Assembly: GCF_014077625.1 (NCBI RefSeq)
Contig: NZ_JACFXU010000014.1
Location: 248,001-312,000 of the forward strand
Source of the DNA: Sediminihaliea albiluteola
GTDB lineage: Bacteria > Pseudomonadota > Gammaproteobacteria > Pseudomonadales > Halieaceae
Direction: 5' to 3'
Length of the DNA stretch: 64,000 bases
Position 1 is the stretch's first letter. Each line of letters starts with the position of its first letter. The position numbers were made by a program, and so were the translations under genes. Positions 16,126-25,640 of this stretch are shown one piece after another. The notes beneath the pieces were generated by a model, which saw only the letters and a list, made by a program, of their open reading frames with translations, searched no databases and was not told the origin of the DNA.

Positions 16126-18345
16126 ATGCAAAACTATTCTGCCCGGCAACTTTTTCTTATAGCCCCAACTCTAGTACTCGCAACAATAGCTCCTCAGGTA
16201 AATGCTCAGCGGGCCACAAGTATTGAGGAAGTCGTTGTCACAGCACAAAAGCGCAGCGAAAGCTTGCAGGAAACGCCGATTTCAATCACAGCATTTAATA
16301 GTGACCAGCTAGTCAACATGGGCGTTACAAATATTGGTGACATCCAATTCAGTGTGCCAAGTCTTTCAATGCGCCAATTTCCCAATTCTAAAAGCACTTT
16401 GCGAGTTTTTATTCGAGGTGTAGGTAATAACGACTCGCAGTTAAGCCAAGACCCAGGGGTTGGTGTTTACGTCGACAATATTTATATGGCACGTTCAACC
16501 GGTTTAGCTATGGAACTAGCCGAGCTTGAACGTATTGAAGTACTCCGGGGACCACAGGGCAGCCTCTACGGTCGTAACACCACCGGTGGTGCTATCAATA
16601 TAATCACCAAAAAACCCTCTGGAGAATTTAGCTTAAAACAAAAGTTAACTGTGGGTGACCGAAGTTTGTGGCGCAGTGCAACAGATATCGATTTCCCCGA
16701 GTTTAACGATCTCGCACTGCAATTAAACTATCATACTGGCTCTATCAAGGGGCCAGTTCGAAACCGTGGTAATGGCCCCAATTTTGGTGACGAAGACCGC
16801 AAGGCACTGCGTGTTGCAGTACGCTGGACACCTGAGAAGCACTTTATTGCCGATTATGTTTACGACCGCAGTGATATCGATTCAGGCTCACCTTATTACC
16901 AGTCACTGGCACCAGGCGCAGCTGGATACGAGGTTGTACCATGGTCTACCAAGCGTTTTGGCTCAGCCTCACTAAGTCAGCCACTTTTAGAGAGTGGACT
17001 AGAAATAGCTGGGCATAGCCTGACACTAAACTGGGAGCTTAGCGAACAAGCCGAGTTAAAATGGATAAGCGCCTACCGCGAGTTAGATGAGTCGACATAC
17101 CAAGATTACAGTACTAGCATCCAGACCCCACGGCTATTCGCCAACACGCCTTTTGAGACTGAGCAAGAGCAATGGTCGCATGAGCTACAGCTAGTAGGCA
17201 GTACATCGCAATTCGATTACGTTGCCGGCCTGTATTATTTCAAAGAAGAGGGAACTGAATATTCAGATGACCGTATCAGCCTGCCCTTCGGCCCCAACTT
17301 CTCCCTAGTCGAGCTACCCCTGCAACAACGATCTAGTGATGTGTTGTCAAAGGCGAAGGCTGTCTTTGGACAACTTACCTGGACACCTTCTTGGGAATCA
17401 CGCCTGCATATAACCGGGGGCTTACGCTATACCGAAGACCAGCGCCACCTCGCTGTAAGCCGACTTCAGGCACTGGATGGAAATACCTTTGATAGTAAAG
17501 CCGATAAAACTTTTCATCGTGTGTCACCCGCGCTTTCATTTTCTTGGGACATGACTGAACTGGCAAATCTTTATCTACGTTGGGCAGAAGGTTATCGGGC
17601 AGGCTCATTTAACTCACGTGCAGACTCTATAACAGCAGCAACCAAAGCCGTTAATGAAGAAATTGTTAGGAGTGTAGAGGCAGGAATTAAATCGGAGTGG
17701 TGGGATCGTCAATTGCGCATTAATGCTGCAATATATAGCAGCGATTTTGATAACATGCAGCTTGGCTTCAACCTACCAGAAAATCCCGCTGCACCTGTAT
17801 TCTTCAACGCCGGAAAAGCGCGTATTAAGGGAGCTGAAATTGATCTTACAGCTCTCATCTCAGAAGGTTTCTTGCTGAACTTCGCCTATGGCTTTATAGA
17901 TCATGATATTAAAAAAGTTATCGATCCAGCCACTGGTATCGACGTGAGCTCGGAATATGAGCTCGCCTCGGCGCCACGGCATAGCCTCACAATAGATCTC
18001 GACTACACCTTTCCCAGAATGGGGTTAGGCGAACTTCGCGCGAACCTCAATTACTCCTGGAGGGATGAACAACGAGTTATCTTCAATCTCGGTGGCCCCT
18101 TATCTGCCCTACCATTAAACGAACCCTACAACCAGATTGATAGCTACGGCCTATGGAATGCACGACTCAGCCTTGACCAAATTGCTTTAAGCCATGGGGA
18201 ACTAGGCTTTGCCTTATGGGGGAAAAACCTCTCGGATGAAGAATACCTCGTTGACGGCGTCGTAAACTTCCACTGGTCACCTAAAGTCGGGGTATTTGGA
18301 GATCCGCGCTCTTTCGGTTTGGACATTATATACAGTTGGAAATAA
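16126..18345 (+). CDS. TonB-dependent outer-membrane receptor
   Basis: A 739-residue receptor with signal peptide (LFLIAPTLVLATIAPQVNA), a TonB-box-like start (IEEVVVTAQKR), a plug domain (about 45-160, with IEVLRGPQGSLYGRNTTGG and INIITKKP) and a 22-strand-type barrel ending LDIIYSWK. The closing NLSDEEYLVDG and FGDPRSFGLDIIYSW are typical of the large siderophore/catabolic TBDR group seen in Cellvibrionales and sphingomonads. It lies 38 bases after the PhyH-like gene and is probably induced with it by loss of TetR repression. It likely imports a substrate used by the cluster rather than iron, but that is inference. Confidence 0.9.
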   Translation: MQNYSARQLFLIAPTLVLATIAPQVNAQRATSIEEVVVTAQKRSESLQETPISITAFNSDQLVNMGVTNIGDIQFSVPSLSMRQFPNSKSTLRVFIRGVGNNDSQLSQDPGVGVYVDNIYMARSTGLAMELAELERIEVLRGPQGSLYGRNTTGGAINIITKKPSGEFSLKQKLTVGDRSLWRSATDIDFPEFNDLALQLNYHTGSIKGPVRNRGNGPNFGDEDRKALRVAVRWTPEKHFIADYVYDRSDIDSGSPYYQSLAPGAAGYEVVPWSTKRFGSASLSQPLLESGLEIAGHSLTLNWELSEQAELKWISAYRELDESTYQDYSTSIQTPRLFANTPFETEQEQWSHELQLVGSTSQFDYVAGLYYFKEEGTEYSDDRISLPFGPNFSLVELPLQQRSSDVLSKAKAVFGQLTWTPSWESRLHITGGLRYTEDQRHLAVSRLQALDGNTFDSKADKTFHRVSPALSFSWDMTELANLYLRWAEGYRAGSFNSRADSITAATKAVNEEIVRSVEAGIKSEWWDRQLRINAAIYSSDFDNMQLGFNLPENPAAPVFFNAGKARIKGAEIDLTALISEGFLLNFAYGFIDHDIKKVIDPATGIDVSSEYELASAPRHSLTIDLDYTFPRMGLGELRANLNYSWRDEQRVIFNLGGPLSALPLNEPYNQIDSYGLWNARLSLDQIALSHGELGFALWGKNLSDEEYLVDGVVNFHWSPKVGVFGDPRSFGLDIIYSWK

Positions 18346-18353
18346 GACTTAAT

Positions 18354-18403
18354 CTTACATCTACCGCTTCCCTTTCTTGCGAGGGAAGCGCTAGCTATGT
18401 AAG
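18354..18403. terminator. Nested stem-loop between convergent genes
   Basis: An inner stem CGCTTCCCT/AGGGAAGCG (18365-18373 with 18382-18390) sits inside an outer stem CTTACAT/ATGTAAG (18354-18360 with 18397-18403). It covers the gap between the TonB receptor (+) and MscS (-) genes and overlaps the MscS stop. No strong U-tract is present, but the position fits a two-way transcription stop. Confidence 0.5.
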
Positions 18404-19672
18404 GGTATCGCTAGACCGCACCAGCGCTCGAATATCATAACCAGTGGGGCTTTCGTGGGCGCGCAAGCCAAACTCCGGCAGCACAGCAAAGACATGATCA
18501 AAGATATCCGATTGAATATCCTCATAGCGTGCCCAGGCAGTGGTGCTGGTAAAGGCATAAATTTCAATCGGCAGACCATCTGTGGTGGGGCTGAGCTGCC
18601 GCACCATAAGGGTCATGTGCTGGTGTATGTAGGGGTGTGACTTTAAGTAGGTCAGCAAATAGCCCCTAAATGTGCCTATGTTGGTTAACCTGCGACCATT
18701 AATCAGCACAGACATATCGGTGTTATTTCTGCGGTTGGATTCTTCCACCGCTTGAATCTTTTCATCCAAGTAACTGCCCAAGAGCTCAGCTTTTCTTAAG
18801 CGCTGTAACTGCTCGTCGCTCAAAAATTGGATGCTGCTGGTGTCAATCAACACACTGCGCTTGATACGTCGCCCGCCGGACTCTGACATGCCACGCCAGT
18901 TTTTGAATGAATCCGATATCAGGGCATAGGTGGGAATCGTGGTGATGGTCTTATCCCAGTTTTGCACTTTTACAGTGGTAAGACCGATATCGATCACATC
19001 GCCATCGGCGCCGTATTTAGGCATTTCCAGCCAGTCACCAACCGATAGCATATCATTGGCAGATAGCTGTATACCGGCCACTAATCCCAAGATCGGGTCT
19101 TTGAAAACCAGCATAAGGACCGCAGACACGGCCCCCAAACCACTCAGCAATATGAGCGGTGATTTATTCATCAACATCGAAATCGCCAGAATCACAACCA
19201 GCACACTGGCGATAAGCTTGATGCTCTGTACTAAACCCCGCAGTGGAAAATTGAGCGTATGGCTTTTGTTGTAGGTAAGTCGCTGAAAGAAATCCAACAA
19301 GGAGAAGAAGGCCAGCAAACCAAACAGCAGGATCCATTGGTTGGTCGCTGTTGCGATAAAGCTGAGCAAGCTGGATGACTCATCCAGCCACAGCCCTGCC
19401 TGAATTTGCAGGACGATACCTTGAAAAATAAATGCCGACCGGCGATAAAACTTATCGGCATCGGGCAAGTGCTGCCAACGCTGGCCAGCCTTGCGAGTGA
19501 TATCCGTAATAACGCGCCGAACAACGCCATGCAACAGGACATGTACTGCTACGGCACACAAGCCAAGCCACACAAGCACCAGCAAATTGAATTCAAGCTG
19601 GGTGTTGCCGGGCCAGTACTGGTCGAGCCAAGAGATTAAAAAGAGCTTAATTTCTTCGCGTATAGTATCCAA
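18395..19672 (-). CDS. MscS-family mechanosensitive channel (YbdG-like)
   Basis: A 425-residue inner-membrane protein. Four to five helices fill residues 25-185; the last, pore-like helix reads LLSGLGAVSAVLMLVFKDPILGLVAGIQL, rich in Gly/Ala as in MscS. A cytoplasmic beta domain follows with GDWLEMPKYGADGDVIDIGLTTVKVQNWD and IPTYALISDSFKNWRGM. The insert GRRIKRSVLIDTSSIQFL and the overall size match the YbdG/YnaI-like group, which senses mild osmotic shifts. It starts at TTG 19672 with AGGAAG 5 bases before. It is a single gene, convergent with the TonB receptor gene. Confidence 0.87.
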   Translation of the reverse strand: MDTIREEIKLFLISWLDQYWPGNTQLEFNLLVLVWLGLCAVAVHVLLHGVVRRVITDITRKAGQRWQHLPDADKFYRRSAFIFQGIVLQIQAGLWLDESSSLLSFIATATNQWILLFGLLAFFSLLDFFQRLTYNKSHTLNFPLRGLVQSIKLIASVLVVILAISMLMNKSPLILLSGLGAVSAVLMLVFKDPILGLVAGIQLSANDMLSVGDWLEMPKYGADGDVIDIGLTTVKVQNWDKTITTIPTYALISDSFKNWRGMSESGGRRIKRSVLIDTSSIQFLSDEQLQRLRKAELLGSYLDEKIQAVEESNRRNNTDMSVLINGRRLTNIGTFRGYLLTYLKSHPYIHQHMTLMVRQLSPTTDGLPIEIYAFTSTTAWARYEDIQSDIFDHVFAVLPEFGLRAHESPTGYDIRALVRSSDTLT

Positions 19673-19842
19673 TGGACTTCCTTTAAAGAGAGTAATTACT
19701 CGCTATCAAAACTATTTTTCAACACCCTAAGCAAAGCAGTCACAGCTATCAGGCGCCGTTTCCAGCCTTGTTGCCTGTGCAGTTGTTCTGCGGGGCTACC
19801 ATGGGCGCTGACATGATAATGATGCACTGGCTTTAGCATCCA

Positions 19843-21609
19843 TCAAATCTCCCAATTCGGTACCTGTTGGGTATTTTCAGCATCGAGTTCCGCAGCCAAC
19901 CTGCACACGGCGTCGTGGTGCGATAGAAAAACCCGCCCGCTGAGCTCATCCAAGAAACTCGTACGTCGCAGCAAATCCATCACCGGTCCCTTCACCTCTG
20001 ATAGATAAAAAGTCAGGCCACGCTCAGCTAACTGCTCGTTGATTGACTCAAGGACTTCTACAGCACTCATGTCAATCTCATTGACGGCTGTGCACAGTAA
20101 TAATACGCGGCGCAAACCCGGGCGGCTATCCACCTCAGCCATAATGCGGTCTTCAACATAGCTAGCATTAGCAAAATACAGTGTCTCATCCACCCGTATC
20201 TGTAATAAATCACTGCGAGTAGTGACTTTGTGGCGATCCACATTGCGATAGTGCCCAGTACCAGGAACTTCTCCGATGACTGCCATATGTGGACGCGAAC
20301 TGCGATAGAGATGCAGAGCCAGTGATACCAGCACGCCGCAAGTCACACCCGCTTCAACCCCAAATACCAAAGTGACCAGTACGGTGATGCTCACCGCGCT
20401 GAAATCAGAACGACCAAAGCGCCAAGACCGACTCAGAATCGATAAATCCACCAGCGACATGACAGCTACGATGATCGTTGCCGCCAACGTCGCAATGGGT
20501 AACCAGCTCAAATAAGGGGTAAAAAACACTGCGGCCAGTGCAATCCCCAATGCCGTCATAAGGCCAGCGGCCGGTGTTTCGGCACCCGCATCAAAATTCA
20601 CCACAGAGCGTGCAAAGCCGCCGGTTACCGGATAACCACCCGACAGCGAGGCGGCAATATTGGCTGCACCAAGCCCCAGCAGCTCCTGGTCTGGATTAAT
20701 TTTTTGGCGTCGCTTGGCCGCCAGCGTATGCCCCACTGAGACCGACTCGACAAAGCCTATCAGTGAGATCAACAAAGCGGATACCCAGAGCTCTGGCCAG
20801 GGCAAACCAAGGACGCTTGGCAAAGTAAGCTGCGGCAAGCCCGAAGGAACCTCACCCACCAAGGCCACACCATGCGCCTCCAAATTCAAAGACTTGGCCA
20901 GCAGACTGCTTAGTACTATGCCAAGCACCGGCCCAGCGCGACCCAAGACCTTAGCTGCTAGCTCTGGCACTCCCAAACGCTGTAGCAATGGTGCTAAAGC
21001 GCTGCGTGCCCAGAATAGAAACATCAGCATAAAACCGCCAATCATCAGGGTTGGCAAATTGATTGTAGCTAGCTTATGCCACAGCTCAGGCAACAACTGT
21101 GGCAATGTAGACCCGCTAGCCGACACTCCTAAAATATGCTTTAACTGGCTAATTGCGATGAGAATGCCAGAGGCTGTTATAAAACCAGCAATCACTGGGT
21201 GCGAAAGAAAATTGGCAAGAAAACCCAAGCGCAGCAAACCCATGATGAGCAACATGGCGCCAGACATGAGCGCCAGCAAAATAGCCACCTGCAGGTAAAG
21301 ACCGCTCCCTGGTGGCGCCACTTGGCTCACTGCAGTCGCCGTCATCAGAGAGACCACTGCCACCGGCCCGACAGAAAGCGTGCGACTGCTGCCTAAGAGC
21401 GCATAGGCAACTAAAGGTAGGATACTGGCATATAAGCCGACTTCTGGCGGTAAGCCAGCCAGCATGGCATAAGCCAAAGACTGCGGGATGAGCATGATGG
21501 TCACAATGACAGCAGCCAAGCCGTCACTGAGCAAAGCGCTACGGTTGTATTGCCGCGCCCAATCTAAGGCGGGCACATAGCGCCTCCAGCGGCTCAGCTT
21601 TGGTGACAC
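19843..21609 (-). CDS. SulP family anion transporter with STAS domain
   Basis: A 588-residue transporter. It has the SulP transmembrane core (about 30-420; signature YGLYASILPLVAYALLGSSRTLSVGPVAVVSL region near 60-90 and NPDQELLGLGAANIAASLSGGYPVTGGFARS) and a C-terminal STAS domain (about 440-570; RVLLLCTAVNEIDMSAVEVL). The family exchanges sulfate, bicarbonate and related anions. The start is GTG 21609 with GAGGGAG about 10 bases upstream. It lies 64 bases after the metallo-beta-lactamase-like persulfide dioxygenase gene on the same strand. That pairing suggests movement of sulfite or sulfate formed from sulfide oxidation; this is inference. Confidence 0.9.
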   Translation of the reverse strand: MSPKLSRWRRYVPALDWARQYNRSALLSDGLAAVIVTIMLIPQSLAYAMLAGLPPEVGLYASILPLVAYALLGSSRTLSVGPVAVVSLMTATAVSQVAPPGSGLYLQVAILLALMSGAMLLIMGLLRLGFLANFLSHPVIAGFITASGILIAISQLKHILGVSASGSTLPQLLPELWHKLATINLPTLMIGGFMLMFLFWARSALAPLLQRLGVPELAAKVLGRAGPVLGIVLSSLLAKSLNLEAHGVALVGEVPSGLPQLTLPSVLGLPWPELWVSALLISLIGFVESVSVGHTLAAKRRQKINPDQELLGLGAANIAASLSGGYPVTGGFARSVVNFDAGAETPAAGLMTALGIALAAVFFTPYLSWLPIATLAATIIVAVMSLVDLSILSRSWRFGRSDFSAVSITVLVTLVFGVEAGVTCGVLVSLALHLYRSSRPHMAVIGEVPGTGHYRNVDRHKVTTRSDLLQIRVDETLYFANASYVEDRIMAEVDSRPGLRRVLLLCTAVNEIDMSAVEVLESINEQLAERGLTFYLSEVKGPVMDLLRRTSFLDELSGRVFLSHHDAVCRLAAELDAENTQQVPNWEI

Positions 21610-21673
21610 TGACTCAGCACTCCCTCAAGCTTATAGGCAGATCCACGGCCGAATCCTCTCCTTAGTTCTAGGC

Positions 21674-22570
21674 TCAAAGTATATTCAGAGGTAGTTTGAG
21701 ATATACCGTCCCGTTATCCTCTTCTGGCGGTAGGTGGCCGGCCCGCATGTTGACCTGCAGCGATGGCAAAATCAGACGGGGCATACCCAGTGTTGCGTCG
21801 CGTGCCTCACGCATCGCAACAAAGTCATCTTCGCTGACACCACCCCCGACATGAATGTTGCTGTGCTTTTCAGCCAGCACCGTCGTTTCATACTCTACTG
21901 GGCGACCATTAGGCATATAATCATGACACATGAATAGGCGCATCTGCTCAGGCAGGGACAAGACCCGCTGAATAGAGCGGTACAGCGTTCGAGCATCGCC
22001 GCCGGGGAAATCAGCTCGGGCCGTGCCGCCATCGGGCATAAACAGTGTATCGCCGACAAAGGCTGCATCCCCCATGACATGCGTCATACAGGCCGGCGTA
22101 TGTCCCGGAGTATGCAAGGCCAAGCACTCCATCTGGCCGACCATGTAGCGATCTCCCTCAGCAAACAAATGGTCAAACTGCGAGCCATCACGCTGAAACT
22201 CAGTGCCGGCATTGAATATTTTTCCAAAGACCTCCTGCACACTCACAATATGCTCACCAATGCCGATTTGGCCACCGAGCTGTTGCTGAATATAAGGGGC
22301 CGCTGATAAATGATCTGCGTGGACATGGGTTTCAATTAACCATTGCAGATCCAGTTTATGACGGCGTATGTAGTCGATGATTTTATCAGCGCCTTCACAG
22401 CTTAAACGCCCCGCGGCGTAGTCGATCTCCATCACTGAATCAACAACGGCACAAGCAGTGGATGCAGGGTCCCTCACAACATAGGAAAAGGTGTTGGTAT
22501 CTTCATCAAAAAACGCGATCACCTCAGGGCAACAATTAAGGCTATTGGACAAACTTTCTTCTTTACTCAT
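21674..22570 (-). CDS. Metallo-beta-lactamase-fold hydrolase, persulfide-dioxygenase-like
   Basis: A 298-residue protein of the MBL fold with the metal motif THVHADHLS, a later His in LHTPGHTPACM and Asp in FVGDTLFMPDGGTARADFPGG. This DTLF-PD-GTARAD-PGG block is the signature of the Blh/ETHE1-type persulfide (sulfur) dioxygenases, which use one Fe(II) to oxidise glutathione persulfide to sulfite. The reading frame opens at 22624, but ATG 22570 (MSKEESLS) has GAGGGAG right before it and is chosen. It is divergent from the amidohydrolase gene and seems to lead a two-gene operon with the SulP transporter. It could also be a glyoxalase-II-like hydrolase, but the motif favours the dioxygenase. Confidence 0.82.
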   Translation of the reverse strand: MSKEESLSNSLNCCPEVIAFFDEDTNTFSYVVRDPASTACAVVDSVMEIDYAAGRLSCEGADKIIDYIRRHKLDLQWLIETHVHADHLSAAPYIQQQLGGQIGIGEHIVSVQEVFGKIFNAGTEFQRDGSQFDHLFAEGDRYMVGQMECLALHTPGHTPACMTHVMGDAAFVGDTLFMPDGGTARADFPGGDARTLYRSIQRVLSLPEQMRLFMCHDYMPNGRPVEYETTVLAEKHSNIHVGGGVSEDDFVAMREARDATLGMPRLILPSLQVNMRAGHLPPEEDNGTVYLKLPLNIL

Positions 22571-22651
22571 GAACTCCCTCAGCAATCTAAAAAACCATTG
22601 CACTAGCAGTCTACTATGCAACAAAAAATCTCAGCTACAAGAATACTGACA

Positions 22652-22678
22652 GATTCGAATCATAACTGTCATAGTTAT
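22652..22678. promoter_or_regulatory. Two adjacent palindromes in a divergent promoter region
   Basis: GATTCGAATC (22652-22661) is a perfect 10-base palindrome. It is directly followed by ATAACT-GTCAT-AGTTAT (22662-22678), and the arm recurs inverted as AGTAACTAT just after. They lie between the persulfide-dioxygenase-like gene (-) and the amidohydrolase gene (+). The ATTC/GAAT core recalls ArsR-type sulfide sensors, but no such regulator is encoded here. Confidence 0.45.
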
Positions 22679-22788
22679 CGCAGTAACTATCAGTGATCAG
22701 CGCAATCACTCCGACAGTAACCTGTGCTACTTTGACAAGGCGCTCGCTGCTTTATAGGCTGCAGCGGCCAAACATACGGAGACCACAG

Positions 22789-24102
22789 ATGCCCACACTA
22801 GCTCACTTTTGCCAAATCATCCGCCACAGCGCGGCAGTTATCGCTCTTTGCGCTGTAGCCGCCAGCAGCGCCATAGCAGAGACAGTGCTTATTCACGCCG
22901 GCACGCTACTCGCAGTACCCGGCCAGCCAACACAAACAGAGCAGACCTTAATCATCAAAGACGGCAAGGTCAGCCAAGTTCTCGACGGCTATCGCGACAG
23001 CGCCGAGTTTGCTGCCGACGCTAAGCTAATTGACTTAAAAGACCGCTTTGTGATGCCGGGCTTAATGGATATGCACGTGCACTTACAAGGCGAGCTTGGT
23101 CCCGATGGCGACAGTGAAAGCCTCAAGTTTTCTGATGAATTAGTGCAAATGCGCTCCTTGATGTTCGCTCTGCGCACCCTAGATGCTGGCTTTACCACAG
23201 TGCGCGACGCTGGCTCCAATACTCAGCCGATGTACGCCCTGCGCGACTCTATCGAGCGCGGCTGGATAGTTGGTCCACGCATTATTGCCGCGGGCGGCGT
23301 GGGCATCACCGGCGGCCACAATGATATTTCGGGCATGAAGCACGAGTTGCTGGAGCTCTATACGGACAGATCTATCTGTGACGGCCCTTACGATTGCCGC
23401 CGCGCCGCACGGGATGCCATCAAATATGGGGCCGACCTGATCAAAATCACCTCAACCGGTGGCGTACTGACTGACCGCAACACCGGCACTGGTCAACAGA
23501 TGGAAGAGGACGAGCTGCGCGAAGTCGTACTGGCAGCCAAACGCATGGGGCGCAAGGTCGCGAGCCACGCACACCAAGAGGACGGCATCATTGCCGCTCT
23601 GCAAGCTGGCGTAGATAGCATTGAACATGGCACCTACACAGGCACGAAGGCGATCAAACTATTCAAATCTACCGGTGCCTACCTCGTTCCCACACTCTTG
23701 GCTGGCCACACTGTGCGTGAAATGGCACAAAACTCGGACTTTATGAGCCCTGCAATTAAAGAAAAGGCTATTCGCGTCGGCTCCGACATGCAGGAGAACT
23801 TCAGCAAAGCCTACCAAGCTGGGGTCAAAATTGCCTTTGGTACCGACACTGGCGTTTCTGCCCACGGTAACAACGCTCAAGAAGCGGTACTGATGAAACA
23901 GGCCGGCATGAGCAACATGGATATTCTGGTATCAGCCACCGTGAGCGCCGCTGACTTGATTGATATGAGCGACAGCCTAGGCACTCTAGAAGTGGGCAAG
24001 CACGCCGACCTGATTGCACTGGACAGTTCTCCACTGGAGAACATTGAAGCGCTGCTAGATGTCGGCTTTGTGATGAAAGGCGGTGCTGTTTATAAGCAGT
24101 AA
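22789..24102 (+). CDS. Secreted metal-dependent amidohydrolase
   Basis: A 437-residue enzyme of the amidohydrolase superfamily, imidazolonepropionase/Xaa-Pro-dipeptidase-like branch. A signal peptide (AVIALCAVAASSAIA) precedes the small beta domain. Metal-binding motifs are MDMHVHLQG, a Lys in DLIKITSTGG, SHAHQEDG, IEHGTYTG and FGTDTGVSAHG. The C-terminal LEVGKHADLIALDSSPLEN is typical. The frame is open from 22693, but ATG 22789 has GGAG 7 bases upstream and gives the signal peptide, so it is chosen. The enzyme probably hydrolyses dipeptides or other amides in the periplasm. A terminator follows at 24138. Confidence 0.88.
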   Translation: MPTLAHFCQIIRHSAAVIALCAVAASSAIAETVLIHAGTLLAVPGQPTQTEQTLIIKDGKVSQVLDGYRDSAEFAADAKLIDLKDRFVMPGLMDMHVHLQGELGPDGDSESLKFSDELVQMRSLMFALRTLDAGFTTVRDAGSNTQPMYALRDSIERGWIVGPRIIAAGGVGITGGHNDISGMKHELLELYTDRSICDGPYDCRRAARDAIKYGADLIKITSTGGVLTDRNTGTGQQMEEDELREVVLAAKRMGRKVASHAHQEDGIIAALQAGVDSIEHGTYTGTKAIKLFKSTGAYLVPTLLAGHTVREMAQNSDFMSPAIKEKAIRVGSDMQENFSKAYQAGVKIAFGTDTGVSAHGNNAQEAVLMKQAGMSNMDILVSATVSAADLIDMSDSLGTLEVGKHADLIALDSSPLENIEALLDVGFVMKGGAVYKQ

Positions 24103-24137
24103 AGGAGCGCAGAGCTCAAACTGCACTAACCAATACA

Positions 24138-24182
24138 ACTGAGCCCGATTCGCTGCTCTGCCAAATCGGACTCAGTCTTTTG
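24138..24182 (+). terminator. Intrinsic terminator of the amidohydrolase gene
   Basis: ACTGAGCCCGATT (24138-24150) pairs with AATCGGACTCAGT (24164-24176) with one mismatch, followed by CTTTTGT. This is a good rho-independent terminator on the plus strand. Confidence 0.75.
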
Positions 24183-24197
24183 TCAGTCGCAGAGCTT

Positions 24198-24231
24198 ATG
24201 CGCTTGCCTAGCTCGACTAGAGCAAGCGCAT
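24198..24231 (-). terminator. Stem-loop just past argG
   Basis: ATGCGCTTGC (24198-24207) pairs perfectly with GCAAGCGCAT (24222-24231), and the loop can extend the stem through CTAG/CTAG. It lies 8 bases past the argG stop. There is no clear U-tract on the minus strand. Confidence 0.5.
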
Positions 24232-24239
24232 GGCCTCAC

Positions 24240-25460
24240 TTAGAGGAGTTTGCGGCCCTTATTCGCTGCGATGCGCATACGCAGTGCGTTGAGCTTAATA
24301 AAGCCCTCTGCATCAGCCTGGTCATAGGCACCGGCGTCATTTTCAAAGGTCGCAATGCCCTCATCGAACAAGCTGTCATCTGACTGGCGACCCACCACGA
24401 TCACATTGCCTTTATAGAGCTTCAAGCGCACACGGCCATTCACGCAGGCTTGTGACTGGTCAATTGCAGTCTGCAGCATCTGCCGCTCAGGTGACCACCA
24501 GTAGCCGTTGTAAATGATTTTGGCATAGCGCGGCATCAACTCATCTTTGAGGTGAGCCACTTCGCGGTCCAGAGTCAGCGACTCAATAGCACGGTGTGCC
24601 TTAAGCATGATGGTGCCGCCCGGTGTTTCGTAACAGCCGCGGGACTTCATGCCCACATAGCGGTTTTCCACCAGGTCATCGCGACCGATACCATTAGCAC
24701 CGCCCACCTTGTTCAAATACTCCAAGACAGTGGCCGGGCTCATGGGCTGACCATCGATGGCGACGATATCACCGCGCTCGTAGTCCAACTCAATGTAGGT
24801 AGCTTGATCGGGTGCAGCCTCAGGGCTGACACTCCAGCGCCACATATCTTCTTCAGCTTCTGCCCAAGGATCTTCTAAAATGCCACCCTCATAAGAAATG
24901 TGCAGCAGGTTGGCGTCCATTGAGTAGGGTGACTTCTTTTTGCTAGTGGAGAAGTCCACAGGGATACTGTGCTGCTCACAGTAGGCCATCAAAGACTCGC
25001 GGGAATTAAGATGCCACTCACGCCAAGGGGCAATCACCTTGATCCCCGGCTTTAGAGCGTAGGCGCCCAACTCGAAGCGCACCTGATCATTACCCTTACC
25101 GGTAGCGCCATGAGAAATAGTATCGGCGCCTGTCTCGTTAGCAATTTCAATCAAACGCTTAGCGATCAGAGGACGTGCAATAGAAGTACCTAAGAGATAC
25201 TCCCCCTCATAAACGGTGTTTGCTCGGAACATGGGGAACACGAAGTCCCGCACAAACTCCTCACGCAGGTCGTCGATGTAAATCTCTTTGACTCCCAAAG
25301 CCTGGGCTTTGGCGCGCGCGGGCTCAACTTCTTCGCCCTGGCCGATATCGGCGGTAAAGGTCACCACCTCACAGTTATAGCTATCCTGCAGCCAGCGCAC
25401 GATTACCGAGGTATCCAGTCCTCCAGAATAGGCTAGTACCACTTTGTTTATATCAGACAT
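24240..25460 (-). CDS. argG: Argininosuccinate synthase
   Basis: A 406-residue enzyme that joins citrulline and aspartate with ATP to make argininosuccinate, the next-to-last step of arginine synthesis. The ATP-binding PP-loop is AYSGGLDTS near residue 10. Other family blocks are [18 protein letters not shown] and [17 protein letters not shown]. The length matches the roughly 400-residue type I enzyme. The start at ATG 25460 has a purine-rich site upstream. It is single on the minus strand, divergent from pyrC, as in Pseudomonas where argG, pyrC and rnt are close neighbours. Confidence 0.97.
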   Translation of the reverse strand: MSDINKVVLAYSGGLDTSVIVRWLQDSYNCEVVTFTADIGQGEEVEPARAKAQALGVKEIYIDDLREEFVRDFVFPMFRANTVYEGEYLLGTSIARPLIAKRLIEIANETGADTISHGATGKGNDQVRFELGAYALKPGIKVIAPWREWHLNSRESLMAYCEQHSIPVDFSTSKKKSPYSMDANLLHISYEGGILEDPWAEAEEDMWRWSVSPEAAPDQATYIELDYERGDIVAIDGQPMSPATVLEYLNKVGGANGIGRDDLVENRYVGMKSRGCYETPGGTIMLKAHRAIESLTLDREVAHLKDELMPRYAKIIYNGYWWSPERQMLQTAIDQSQACVNGRVRLKLYKGNVIVVGRQSDDSLFDEGIATFENDAGAYDQADAEGFIKLNALRMRIAANKGRKLL

Positions 25461-25519
25461 CTCACAGTTCCCGTGCTAGATAGAAAGGCCGAACATTTTA
25501 CTCTCAGGGACCGCCAATT

Positions 25520-25542
25520 CCCAGCCTCGTTTATAGGCTGGG
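25520..25542. repeat. Short hairpin element, copy 1
   Basis: CCCAGCCT (25520-25527) and AGGCTGGG (25535-25542) form a perfect 8-base stem around CGTTTAT, in the argG/pyrC gap. A related sequence occurs at 27360-27380 after rnt, sharing CCCAGCCTCG and TAGGCT. Confidence 0.4.
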
Positions 25543-25640
25543 CCCAGCGACCTTGTGCGGCGCGGCCAACAAGCCAATTTTCCAAGAGGCGAGGAGTAAG
25601 GTAGCATTCGCCTTCCCAACAATCCCGCCCTAGGTTAACT

